DNA from: Lachnospiraceae bacterium
GTDB taxonomy: Bacteria > Bacillota > Clostridia > Lachnospirales > Lachnospiraceae
Reading direction: 5' to 3'
Length of the DNA stretch: 64,000 nt
Assembly: GCA_017474455.1 (NCBI GenBank)
Contig: JAFVHP010000037.1
Span: 143,117 to 207,116, forward strand
Part shown: in pieces, positions 53,951 through 62,612 of the stretch
Numbering within the stretch: the first letter of the stretch is position 1
How the letters are laid out: every line of letters begins with the position of its first letter
Position numbers and translations under genes: made by a program
The notes under the pieces: model-generated
Told to the model about the DNA's origin: nothing
Seen by the model: the letters and a program-made list of their open reading frames with translations, nothing else
Database searches by the model: none

Positions 53951-54613
53951 GTGGATAAATTGAAAAAGCTGAATTTAAAACTGATCCTGATGCTGTTCTG
54001 CCTGCTGGCCTCCTGCCTGGGGATAATTGCCTGCAGCGACGGTGCGAAGGCGGCTTCCGGCATGAACGTCTGGCTCGATGAAACGGACAGCGGGGGAGCG
54101 CCTGCTTTGACGGATGCGGCCGGAACAGAGGAAGAAACACCGGACGGCGGCTTTATCGCGCTGACGGAAGATGAAGCACAGACGGACGATCAGACCGGGC
54201 AGCCGGCGGACGAGGCCCCGGAAGAGGCTGAAGAGATCACCGGGGCGGACCCGGAACCGTACCTGGATCCGGACGGCGCATACACTTCAAAAGACGATGT
54301 TGCCCTTTATCTGTATCTGTACGGCGAGCTGCCGGATAATTTTATAACCAAAGAAGAAGCGAGGAAGCTGGGATGGCCGGGCGGCAGCCTGGAGCCTTAC
54401 GCGCCGGGCAAATCGATCGGCGGGGATTATTTCGGCAATTATGAGGGAAAGCTGCCGAAACGCAAAGGGCTTTCCTATCATGAGTGCGATATCGATACCG
54501 GAGGAAGAAAAGGCCGCGGGTCGAAACGTCTGATCTACGGTACTGACGGAAGCATCTATTATACGGAAGATCATTACGAGAGTTTTGAACAGCTTTACGG
54601 AGGGGAAGGATGA
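53951..54613 (+). CDS. Barnase-like ribonuclease with lipoprotein signal and acidic linker
   Basis: A 220-residue exported protein. Residues 1-28 are a signal peptide with possible lipobox cysteines C22 (LLASC) or C28 (GIIAC). Residues ~40-105 are an acidic, probably disordered linker. Residues ~110-218 are a microbial ribonuclease (barnase/N1) domain: ELPDNFITKEEARKLGW, APGKSIGGDYFGN, and the catalytic residues E178 (YHECDID), R189/R193 (RGSKRLIYGTD) and H208 (EDHYESF), equal to barnase E73, R83/R87 and H102. It starts with GTG at 53951; the ribosome-binding site is weak. The next gene is a barstar-like inhibitor overlapping by 4 bases. Confidence 0.9.
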   Translation: MDKLKKLNLKLILMLFCLLASCLGIIACSDGAKAASGMNVWLDETDSGGAPALTDAAGTEEETPDGGFIALTEDEAQTDDQTGQPADEAPEEAEEITGADPEPYLDPDGAYTSKDDVALYLYLYGELPDNFITKEEARKLGWPGGSLEPYAPGKSIGGDYFGNYEGKLPKRKGLSYHECDIDTGGRKGRGSKRLIYGTDGSIYYTEDHYESFEQLYGGEG

Positions 54614-55020
54614 ACAAAAAGATCCTGATCAGCCTTGCGGGGATAATAGACAAAAAGGGACTGCACGAGGCGCTTAAGCGGGCGCTTTCATTCCCTGATT
54701 ATTACGGCGGCAACCTGGATGCGCTGCACGATATGCTGACGGAACAAGGGACCGGCACCAGGATCGTGATCACCGGCGCCGGCGGTATGGCGCCTGAACT
54801 GGACGGCTATTTTGAAGTGATGAAGAAAGTATTTGCCGATGCGCAGTCCGAGACGCCGGATCTTGAGATCGTCATTGAGGATGATGCGGATCCCGGAACA
54901 AAGGACGGGCCGGATGACCGGATGGCTCCGCTGACTGATTTTGACGGCGGATGGAGCCGGCGCGGGATAGGCAGGTTCGCGCAGAGCACCTGGCGTTCAA
55001 GGGAAGGGGAGACTGAATAA
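54610..55020 (+). CDS. Barstar-like ribonuclease inhibitor
   Basis: A 136-residue cytoplasmic inhibitor. PDYYGGNLDALHDML matches the barnase-binding helix of barstar, with Y31/Y32, D37 and D41 in the places of barstar Y29/Y30, D35 and D39. The first ~90 residues cover barstar; a C-terminal extension of ~45 residues (acidic, then Arg/Trp-rich GRFAQSTWRSRE) is not part of classical barstar. ATGA overlap with the nuclease gene couples translation, so inhibitor is made with the toxin. Confidence 0.9.
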   Translation: MNKKILISLAGIIDKKGLHEALKRALSFPDYYGGNLDALHDMLTEQGTGTRIVITGAGGMAPELDGYFEVMKKVFADAQSETPDLEIVIEDDADPGTKDGPDDRMAPLTDFDGGWSRRGIGRFAQSTWRSREGETE

Positions 55021-56315
55021 TGGGTATTTCGGCCGGCACGATGGGTGCCATTGCCCTTGCGGTCTTTCTCATACTTGTGCTGTTTTATGCCGGAAACCTG
55101 ATGGAAAGGATCCCGGCACCTCTACTGCAGTTCATCAGCTGCACGCTGCTGGCCCTTACGGCAGTGGTCTATGTGATGAGGACCTGGCAGGACCCTGTCA
55201 TGTACCTGATCAAACTGATCCTGCTCATAGGGGCGCATCTGTGTACCTGTATGATCGCCGACGCCATGTTCAGACACAGGCGGATGACGGGAAATTACGC
55301 GGTGATCGTCTCCCTGGCATATGCCGTACTGATGCTGCCGGTCTTCTTCGGGGTGAAGGGAGAGACCGGAAAACTCCTTCCGATACGGCTCTATATACTT
55401 ATACCGACGGTCCTTATCATGGCGGGGCTTCTGTTCATGGTCAGGCAGGTGCACAGGAAAAAGACTTTTGACTGGATCATGGCAGCCGTACTGATGGCAC
55501 CGGCCTGCATCCTGTGCCGGGAGCTTCTGCCGGCCCTCATTACAGCAGTACTTATTTATCTTTTCGAGCTGCTGCGCAGGAGAGAACGCAGGGCTGCAGC
55601 GGCTTTCGCAGGCAGTGCGGCGGTACTGGCAGCGGTCGTCCTTGCTGATGTGCTCGGGTTTGCGTCCGGGATCAGGGATACCTTTGCCGCGGATGCTGCG
55701 GGACTTCCGCCGTTTGCGGAGTCTGTCATATCCCGCGGATATCTTATCGTAATGCTTGTCTTTTTGCTGGCCGGCACGGTCCTCTGCCCTTTCCTGCGGT
55801 ATTTCGTAATGAACAGGCGAATTTCGGTCGCGGAACTGTACCCGCTGGTCTTTACCATACTGGTCATGGCCTTTTATATGCTGGATGCGGATCTGGCCGG
55901 AGGTCCGGTCGATGTCCGGGCGGCGCTCTGTCTCTGGAGCTTCATCCCGCTTACGGCAGCTGCCGCGGCGGCGCTGTATGAAAGGTGTGCCGGGGAATTC
56001 GACCTTGCACGGATCTTCGCCGCTGTGGGGGAACCGGAAGAAGCCGGAGAAGAAGAAAAAGACGATGCCGGACCTGTATCTGACGTGATCCCGGTCAGTT
56101 TTATGATCAGCCCGTCAGGCCGGAAAGCCGCGGATGAAGGAACTGCCGCTCCCGAAACGGCAGGTCAAAAGACCGGGGAAGCGCCTGATGACGGCAGAAG
56201 TATGACAAAGAAGGATGAAGAACTGATAGACAGTATGTTCCTCGGACATACGTTTACATTTACGGATGAAGAAGAAAAGGAGAGCGGTTCAGGTGCAGGT
56301 ACGGATCAGGGTTAA
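55020..56315 (+). CDS. Multi-pass membrane protein of unknown function
   Basis: A 431-residue protein with about ten hydrophobic helices in the first ~325 residues and an acidic, Gly/Ala-rich cytoplasmic tail of ~100 residues that includes DSMFLGHTFTFTDEE. I do not recognise a family. Its ATG overlaps the barstar stop by one base (TAATG), so it belongs to the barnase/barstar unit; a role in export or in handling the nuclease is possible but unproven. Confidence 0.6.
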   Translation: MGISAGTMGAIALAVFLILVLFYAGNLMERIPAPLLQFISCTLLALTAVVYVMRTWQDPVMYLIKLILLIGAHLCTCMIADAMFRHRRMTGNYAVIVSLAYAVLMLPVFFGVKGETGKLLPIRLYILIPTVLIMAGLLFMVRQVHRKKTFDWIMAAVLMAPACILCRELLPALITAVLIYLFELLRRRERRAAAAFAGSAAVLAAVVLADVLGFASGIRDTFAADAAGLPPFAESVISRGYLIVMLVFLLAGTVLCPFLRYFVMNRRISVAELYPLVFTILVMAFYMLDADLAGGPVDVRAALCLWSFIPLTAAAAAALYERCAGEFDLARIFAAVGEPEEAGEEEKDDAGPVSDVIPVSFMISPSGRKAADEGTAAPETAGQKTGEAPDDGRSMTKKDEELIDSMFLGHTFTFTDEEEKESGSGAGTDQG

Positions 56316-57159
56316 GGATATCATTTTTATCATTATCGGTTCGAGCATCACTGCATTTGCGACGAAATACATATTCGACCAGGCGGGCCTCGTCACAGGG
56401 GGCGTGTCCGGCCTGTCCATCATAGCCAAGTTCCTGACAGGCCGCTACACCGGCCATGCCCTGCCGCTCTGGGCAGGCAGCATCATCTTTAATGTGCCCA
56501 TTTTTATCTTCGGGATGATCACGGACGGAAAGAGGAGCGTTCTGCGTTCGGCTATTTCATGGCTGATCATCACTGTTGAGCTGTATCTGTTTCCTGAATA
56601 CAGGTTCAGCGCGGACAATCTTCTGCTGGTGGCGATCTATGGCGGGATCTGCTACGGCGCGGGGACCGGCATACTGCTGATGGCCAGGACCACATCCGGC
56701 GGAACGGACATGCTGGCCAATTCCCTTCATAAATACATCCGCCAGGTCTCCATCGGCAGGATCCTGCAGTTCCTGGACGGGGCGGTGGTTCTCGCCGGCG
56801 CTGCCGTTTTTAATCTTGAACATACTCTCTACGCGGTCATTTCCGTTTTCCTTATGGGGAAAGTGGCTGATTTTATACTGAGCTACGGCCGCAGCGCCAG
56901 GATGGCGCTGATCATATCTGCCAGAAATGACGAGATCGCGAAGACCATCATGAAAGAGGTGGACAGGGGTGTGACCTGCCTGGACGGCAGAGGCATGTAT
57001 TCCGGAGAACCCCGTACTGTTCTCGTCTGTATCTGCACAAGGCGGGATATCGTTGACATCAAGGATATCGTCAGGGCCTGTGATCCGAATGCTTTCTTCG
57101 TGGTCGGCGATGTGGCCGAAGCCCTCGGGGAAGGATTCTTACAGGACTGGTCGTCATAA
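56293..57159 (+). CDS. YitT family membrane protein (DUF161/DUF2179)
   Basis: About 288 residues: five membrane helices (DIIFIIIGSSITAFATKYIF; ARTTSGGTDMLANSLHK is the family's GGTD segment) followed by a cytoplasmic DUF2179 domain (~residues 215-288; ISARNDEIAKTIMKEV, RRDIVDIKDIV). Role unknown. GTG at 56293 is preferred as it follows AAAAGGAG by ~9 bases; an ATG at 56266 would add nine residues but has no ribosome-binding site. Either start lies inside the preceding gene (overlap 23 or 50 bases). Confidence 0.85.
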   Translation: MQVRIRVKDIIFIIIGSSITAFATKYIFDQAGLVTGGVSGLSIIAKFLTGRYTGHALPLWAGSIIFNVPIFIFGMITDGKRSVLRSAISWLIITVELYLFPEYRFSADNLLLVAIYGGICYGAGTGILLMARTTSGGTDMLANSLHKYIRQVSIGRILQFLDGAVVLAGAAVFNLEHTLYAVISVFLMGKVADFILSYGRSARMALIISARNDEIAKTIMKEVDRGVTCLDGRGMYSGEPRTVLVCICTRRDIVDIKDIVRACDPNAFFVVGDVAEALGEGFLQDWSS

Positions 57160-57205
57160 GACCGGGACTGTTCAAAACAAATTCGCTGATTTTGAAAAAT
57201 AATGC

Positions 57206-57234
57206 TTCACTTTTCGGGAAAGCTGACGTATAAT
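57206..57234 (+). promoter_or_regulatory. Promoter of the sodium:solute symporter gene
   Basis: -35 TTCACT (57206-57211), spacer 17, consensus -10 TATAAT (57229-57234). Confidence 0.7.
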
Positions 57235-57258
57235 CGCTTTAACGCGCAAACGCGTCGG

Positions 57259-57278
57259 CGCGTCGAAGCTTCGACGCG
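57259..57278 (+). promoter_or_regulatory. Perfect 20-bp palindrome, likely operator
   Basis: CGCGTCGAAGCTTCGACGCG lies ~18 bases after the predicted transcription start of the symporter gene. A related half-site (CGCGTCGG) precedes it at 57251-57258. It could bind a repressor or form a very stable leader hairpin. Confidence 0.6.
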
Positions 57279-57308
57279 AAAAAGTAAACTGAAAAACTGG
57301 AGGACATC

Positions 57309-58847
57309 ATGCTTGTAAAAATCATTCTTCTGATCTGCTTCTTCGCCGTTATGGTCGGCGTTGGTTTCTGGTCTGCCAAAAGGACACGGAACGTCAATGA
57401 TTACGTTCTGGGCGGCAGGGCAGTCGGCCCGTGGCTGACAGCTTTTGCTTTCGGCACATCCTATTTCTCGTCTGTCGTATTTGTCGGTTACGCGGGGCAG
57501 TTCGGATGGAAATACGGTCTCTCATCGACCTGGATCGGCCTGGGCAACGCTTTTATCGGATCACTACTGGCATGGCTCGTCCTCGGCAGGCGTACAAGGA
57601 TCATGACTCAGACGCTGGACGCGAGAACGATGCCTGAATATTTCGGCAAACGTTTTGACTCAAAGGCTCTGCAGATCGTGGGCAGCGCCATTGCCTTCGT
57701 TTTCCTTGTCCCCTATACCGCCTCCGTATATAACGGCCTTTCAAGGCTTTTCGGTATGGCCTTCTCCCTGGATTATAAGATCTGCATCTTGATCATGGCG
57801 CTTCTGACCGGTGTCTATGTCGTGGTCGGCGGATATTTTGCCACGGCAATGAACGACTTCATCCAGGGCATCATCATGCTGTTCGGCATCTGCGCGGTCA
57901 TCGCCGCCGTGCTCAACGGCCAGGGCGGCTTCATGAACGCGGTCCGCGAGCTTTCGCTTCTGCCCGCCGATGATGTCGCTACCGCTTCCCTGCAGGGCAG
58001 CCAGGGCCTGTTTACCGCGTTCTTCGGTCCGGACCCGCTGAACCTGGTCGGCGTAGTCATCCTTACATCGCTCGGTACATGGGGCCTTCCCCAGATGGTG
58101 CATAAATTCTATACGATCAAAGATGAAAGGTCGGTCAAGACCGGTACGATCGTATCCACATTCTTCGCGGTGATCATAGCCGGCGGATGTTATTTCCTCG
58201 GCGGCTTCGGCAGGCTCTTCGATTCTCCGGCCATCTATACCGAAGCAGGAACGGTCGCCTATGATACGATCATCCCGCAGATGCTTTCGACGCTTCCCGA
58301 CGTGCTGATCGGTATCGTGATCGTCCTGGTGTTCTCGGCATCCATGTCGACGCTTTCGTCGCTGGTTCTGACTTCGAGCTCCACGCTGACGCTGGACTTT
58401 TTGAAGACTTCGGTCTGGAAGAATATGTCGGATAAGACACAGCTCGTCGTTATGCGTGTACTGGTGGCGGTATTCATCATTCTTTCGGTCGTACTGGCGC
58501 TCAACCCGCCTACATTCATCGCGCAGCTGATGGGTGTTTCATGGGGCGCGCTCGCCGGCGCCTTCCTTGCGCCTTTCCTGTACGGGCTGTATTCAAAGAA
58601 GATCAGTAAGGCAGCAGTCTGGGCAAGTTATGCCTTCGGCGTAGGATTTACCGTAGTGAACCTGCTGTTCCATCTGATCAAGAGCCCCATCAATGCAGGC
58701 GCCTTTACCATGATCGCCGGCCTTATCCTGGTCCCGATCGTCAGCGCGGTCACTAAGAAGCCGGATGAGAAGGAAATGGATGAACTTTTCAAGTGCTACG
58801 ACCAGGTCGTGACGGTCAAGAAAGCGCATTCGCTGGAAGAAGGCTGA
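57309..58847 (+). CDS. Sodium:solute symporter (SSS family)
   Basis: A 512-residue transporter with ~13 membrane helices. VNDYVLGGRAVGPWLTAFA and the GYAGQFGWKYG segment near the start, and VVGGYFATAMNDFIQG in the middle, match Na+-coupled SSS carriers (proline, pantothenate, sugars). The substrate is not known. A GGAGG ribosome-binding site precedes the ATG. The gene has its own promoter and an operator-like palindrome, so it is probably induced by its substrate. Confidence 0.92.
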   Translation: MLVKIILLICFFAVMVGVGFWSAKRTRNVNDYVLGGRAVGPWLTAFAFGTSYFSSVVFVGYAGQFGWKYGLSSTWIGLGNAFIGSLLAWLVLGRRTRIMTQTLDARTMPEYFGKRFDSKALQIVGSAIAFVFLVPYTASVYNGLSRLFGMAFSLDYKICILIMALLTGVYVVVGGYFATAMNDFIQGIIMLFGICAVIAAVLNGQGGFMNAVRELSLLPADDVATASLQGSQGLFTAFFGPDPLNLVGVVILTSLGTWGLPQMVHKFYTIKDERSVKTGTIVSTFFAVIIAGGCYFLGGFGRLFDSPAIYTEAGTVAYDTIIPQMLSTLPDVLIGIVIVLVFSASMSTLSSLVLTSSSTLTLDFLKTSVWKNMSDKTQLVVMRVLVAVFIILSVVLALNPPTFIAQLMGVSWGALAGAFLAPFLYGLYSKKISKAAVWASYAFGVGFTVVNLLFHLIKSPINAGAFTMIAGLILVPIVSAVTKKPDEKEMDELFKCYDQVVTVKKAHSLEEG

Positions 58848-58867
58848 GAAAAGAAACAAAGATCAGT

Positions 58868-59461
58868 TCAGCCCAGGTGATAGGCTCTGCCGGACAGGAT
58901 CCGGGAGCCTTCACCGGGCAGATAAAAGATATCTGCTTTAGGCTGCCAGCTGTTGGCAAGACGAAGATAGGTCCTGCCGCCCGTGCTCAAAGGATACCGC
59001 CTGTATCCGACACAGAGCACCCAGTGCCAGTCGAAAAGGCTGTTGGAGAGCAGAAGGGCGACAGGCATACCGCGGTCCAGGGCATGGATGATATCAGGGC
59101 GCGATACCGCTCTTTCGGACAGGATCACCTTTCCGAAAACGGAAGCGCCTTTTTTTATGCCCCGGTTCAGTGTAAATACCGGGCCGTTGCCGATGATCCT
59201 GTGCATAACGTCAAAGATGCTGCCGGCAGCGGGCGTCCCCGACAATGCTTCACCTGCCGGGTCTTCGGCGGTCAGGGAAAGAAGGACGTTGGAAGCGCAG
59301 ACGGCGCCGCAGTGGTTCTTCGCCACGGCGGCAAAATCGCCTGTCGTCGCAAAGGTCATATCTGCCGGCAGGAGCATGACCTCGTCATAGGTATTGCCGT
59401 CAGGCAGGTCTGACAGTTTCAGGAATCCATAGGGTATCTTATCGGCATTTCGGTTCGGCAT
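58868..59461 (-). CDS. Papain-like (C39-type fold) cysteine peptidase homolog
   Basis: A 197-residue protein with no signal peptide. A Cys-His-Asn triad is visible: C51 in KNHCGAVCASN, H146 in DWHWVLCVGYR and N170 in RLANSW, the order and spacing of papain-like/C39-type peptidases. It could cut a peptide, or act as an acyltransferase-like relative. GGAG lies 7 bases before the ATG. The leftward neighbour is convergent symporter; hydF lies upstream in the same direction, 53 bases away, so the two may be co-transcribed. Confidence 0.72.
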   Translation of the reverse strand: MPNRNADKIPYGFLKLSDLPDGNTYDEVMLLPADMTFATTGDFAAVAKNHCGAVCASNVLLSLTAEDPAGEALSGTPAAGSIFDVMHRIIGNGPVFTLNRGIKKGASVFGKVILSERAVSRPDIIHALDRGMPVALLLSNSLFDWHWVLCVGYRRYPLSTGGRTYLRLANSWQPKADIFYLPGEGSRILSGRAYHLG

Positions 59462-59514
59462 CGCGTTTCTCCGATGATCAGGAAAGACTGTGTATTATCA
59501 GTATCAGTATACTC

Positions 59515-60771
59515 TTAAAGGAGTTTTTGTATATCCGGCGCAAAGGAAAGGCTCCTTTTCAGTATACCGTTGACTGCGGCGATCAGGGTCCCGTAATTGG
59601 TAAACGGGATGCCCTGGTCAGCGGCGCATTTTTCACGGTACAGCATTTCGCGTTCGCTGAGCATACAGCCGCCGCAGTGCACGATCAGCGCATAAGGTGA
59701 CAGGTCCTCGGGGAACCCGCCGCCGGATGTGAAGGAGAAGGAAAGCTCTTTTCCTGTATATTCCCTGATCCAGCCGGGAAGTTTGACAGTGCCGATATCC
59801 TCGCACTGCCTGTGGTGCGTGCAGCCTTCCGAGATCAGGAGCATATCGCCGTCTTTAAGGGAGGCAAGGGCCGATACGCCGGCAACGGCCGGCTCCAAAA
59901 ATCCTTTATAGCGGGCCATCAGAATGGAAAAAGAGGTCAGCGGTATCTCTTCCGGGACCATTTTACTGACGGTTCCGAAGACCTGGGAATCCGTGACGAC
60001 CAGTGCGGGCGCTTCCTTCAGGATATCCAGCATGCCCGGAAGGCGTTCCGGCTGCACAAAGACCGCGCTGCAGTCCGCGTCCAGAATGTCCCGCAGCGTC
60101 TGTACCTGGGGGAGGATCATCCTGCCTTTCGGGGCGGATCCGTCGATCGGCGTGACAAGTATGACCAGACTGCCGGGGGAAAGAAGATCGCCGATGATGC
60201 GTTTTTCCTTTTTCCCCGCATCCGAAGCCATAAGCGCTCCGATGGCGTTCTTCAGTTCTTCAGTTCCGCTGCCGTCTTTGGCGCTTACAAAGAGGATGCG
60301 GTCTTTGGGGATCCCGGTCTGCCCGTGCAGAAGTTTCTCCGGGCTGTCCGGACCGGGCACACCACCCTCGAGAAGATCTGTTTTATTGAATACGATAAGA
60401 TACGGGATATCTTTTTCACGGAACAATGATATAAGCGCCATATCCTGAGGCGAAAGACCGGCCCTCACATCCGCGGCAAGAACGGCGATATCACAGCGGT
60501 TCAGGGCCTGTCTGGCTCTTTTTACGCGCAGTGCGCCGAGTTCCCCTTCATCATCCAGCCCGGGCGTATCGATGATAACGACAGGCCCGAGGGGAAGCAG
60601 CTCCATCGCTTTCTGTACGGGATCCGTAGTCGTTCCCGCGATGTCGGAGACGATCGAGAGGGCCTGCCCGGTGACCGCGTTGACGAGGCTGGATTTGCCG
60701 GCGTTCCTCAGCCCGAAGAAGCCGATATGGATACGCTCGGCGGATGGTGTCTTATTCAGATCGTTTGCCAT
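59515..60771 (-). CDS. hydF: [FeFe]-hydrogenase maturation GTPase HydF
   Basis: A 418-residue scaffold on which the hydrogenase H-cluster 2Fe unit is built before transfer to HydA. G1 GLRNAGKSSLVNA, G3 DTPGLDD, G4 NKTD are in the N-terminal GTPase domain. The C-terminal [4Fe-4S] ligands fit CxH...HCxxC (GCTHHRQ and VHCGGCML). The ATG at 60771 has AAGGA at 8 bases; the one at 60777 is too close. HydE, HydG and the hydrogenase are not in this window. Confidence 0.93.
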   Translation of the reverse strand: MANDLNKTPSAERIHIGFFGLRNAGKSSLVNAVTGQALSIVSDIAGTTTDPVQKAMELLPLGPVVIIDTPGLDDEGELGALRVKRARQALNRCDIAVLAADVRAGLSPQDMALISLFREKDIPYLIVFNKTDLLEGGVPGPDSPEKLLHGQTGIPKDRILFVSAKDGSGTEELKNAIGALMASDAGKKEKRIIGDLLSPGSLVILVTPIDGSAPKGRMILPQVQTLRDILDADCSAVFVQPERLPGMLDILKEAPALVVTDSQVFGTVSKMVPEEIPLTSFSILMARYKGFLEPAVAGVSALASLKDGDMLLISEGCTHHRQCEDIGTVKLPGWIREYTGKELSFSFTSGGGFPEDLSPYALIVHCGGCMLSEREMLYREKCAADQGIPFTNYGTLIAAVNGILKRSLSFAPDIQKLL

Positions 60772-60954
60772 TGTCATATTCCTTTCCCCGGATATCCGGC
60801 ATGGCCTGTATCCGGTTATTTGAACATACTCTAAGCGGATAAATTCTGCAACAGGCGGCCTTATCCATATGGAATAATCAGGCCTGTGTGTGTATAATTA
60901 CATAAGTTTGTGACAATTATTAAGTTTATATTAACGTGAACGGTAACAGCGCTG

Positions 60955-62589
60955 ATGTTGAAATGGCTGAAGGGCCGCCTGCTCATTGCAGCAGCCGTAT
61001 TATCGTTATTCTCCGGATCCGAATGTGCTGCGGCCGGAACAGACCTGTACCTGTCCGGTACAGACAAAGAGCCCGCAGCCACAGCCGCGTCGCTTGCCGA
61101 ACTCAATGCGGGCAGGCTTTACAGTTCAGCCGTAAGAGTTGCCGGATATGCCGGATCGGATGACTTTGCCGCCATTGCCGCGGAGCTGCAGGACAGTATA
61201 TATTCGCAGTTCGACCATCTGATAAAACAGAACGGGCATATTGAACTGGCGATGGGCAGCCAGTGTCTTATCTACTGTGATGTCAGCAGCCTCGTTCCGG
61301 ACGCGTACGGCTACGGCATTTTCATAGGCGATGCGGCAGCGTGTCAGGACGGGATAAGGAACGGTGCAGGCAGATGGATCGTATTTGCCGGACAGCCGGG
61401 AACGGATAACTTTGCCGCTGTCTCCTCCGCGGGGACATGGACCGGCGGCCAGCCTGCAGGCCTGCAGGTGATCAGTGTATATGACAGTCAGAACAGAAAG
61501 GCTGCCGAGTACAGCGGGAACACGGCAGGAGGACTCTTTGAAGGACAGGCAACAGTCAGTTTTCCTGCTTCCGGTATCAGTATTACAAGGACGTATGCGG
61601 GCGGCTGGCCTGTCAAATACATAAAGGACGGCATTGTGTTCGAAACGGCTGTGATGAGTGAAGGCGGTCTCAGGGAACAGCAGCTGATCATGCTGGGCAC
61701 TGAATATGAAAGCAGCACCGCCGGCGTGCCGGGGTACTGCACGCACGACTGGAAAACAGATACCGCGGGTATACTGCCGGCGGCAGAAGGTGAAGGCTTC
61801 AGGACGCAGGGCGGCAGAACGGAATATACGGATGCGTCAGGCCATAAGGCATCGGGACTGATCAGTACTGAGAACGGCCTGTTTTATATACCCGAAGACG
61901 GTTACGTGATCAAAGGCTGGAACTGCTGTAACGACCGGTTCTTCTATGTCGGCAGCGACGGCCGCATTCTTCGTGATGCGGAAGTGACTCCCTACAGGGT
62001 AGACGGCGCGGGAATGCTGATCCGGGATGAAGACGGGCAGGAACGGGATGCCGGGATAGGCCGTACGGCCGAAAAGATACTGCTTTCCGTCGTCTCCGGC
62101 GATATGACCAGGGAAGAGCAGTTAAGGGCCTGTTACGATTATGTCCTTTCGAATACGGTCTACAGAAGGACATATGAAACGCCGGAAGGCAGGGACTGGA
62201 CACGGCTTTATGCCCTGGATGCGCTCGTATCCGGACAGGGCAACTGTTTCAGGTACGCGGCCGCGTTTGCCTATCTGGCCGATGCCGTCGGATATGAAGC
62301 CAGGATATGTACCGGCCAGATCAGTGCACGGCGCGGCGGGACCACGCCGCACGGCTGGGTCGAGATCCTGACGGATAACGGCTGGTTCATCTGTGACCCG
62401 GACATGCAGGACGCGACAGGCGGGGATTACTATATGAAATCCTTCAGCCAGTATCCCGTAAAGCCTCTGGTCACAGAAGCCCGGTGGGAAGCCCGGATCA
62501 CGGAAGATATGCCGGTCCTGGATCTTAAGATGCGCACAGATGCCGGCCCGGAGCTTTCTGAAGAAGCTGCCGGCGGATCTGCAGAATAA
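60955..62589 (+). CDS. Exported transglutaminase-like protein
   Basis: A 544-residue protein with an N-terminal signal sequence (LLIAAAVLSLFSGSECAAAG). The N-terminal ~100 residues (LYSSAVRVAGYAGSDDFAAI) and middle region (~200-360), which includes a CW_7/choline-binding-like stretch (KGWNCCNDRFFYVGSDGRIL), are not firmly classified. The C-terminal ~130 residues form a transglutaminase-like domain with Cys in GQGNCFRYAAAF, His in PHGWVEI and Asp in FICDPDMQ. It may crosslink or cut cell-surface proteins. No clear ribosome-binding site precedes the ATG; two more exported proteins follow. Confidence 0.75.
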   Translation: MLKWLKGRLLIAAAVLSLFSGSECAAAGTDLYLSGTDKEPAATAASLAELNAGRLYSSAVRVAGYAGSDDFAAIAAELQDSIYSQFDHLIKQNGHIELAMGSQCLIYCDVSSLVPDAYGYGIFIGDAAACQDGIRNGAGRWIVFAGQPGTDNFAAVSSAGTWTGGQPAGLQVISVYDSQNRKAAEYSGNTAGGLFEGQATVSFPASGISITRTYAGGWPVKYIKDGIVFETAVMSEGGLREQQLIMLGTEYESSTAGVPGYCTHDWKTDTAGILPAAEGEGFRTQGGRTEYTDASGHKASGLISTENGLFYIPEDGYVIKGWNCCNDRFFYVGSDGRILRDAEVTPYRVDGAGMLIRDEDGQERDAGIGRTAEKILLSVVSGDMTREEQLRACYDYVLSNTVYRRTYETPEGRDWTRLYALDALVSGQGNCFRYAAAFAYLADAVGYEARICTGQISARRGGTTPHGWVEILTDNGWFICDPDMQDATGGDYYMKSFSQYPVKPLVTEARWEARITEDMPVLDLKMRTDAGPELSEEAAGGSAE

Positions 62590-62612
62590 ATCAAACGACA
62601 GGAGAAAACAGA

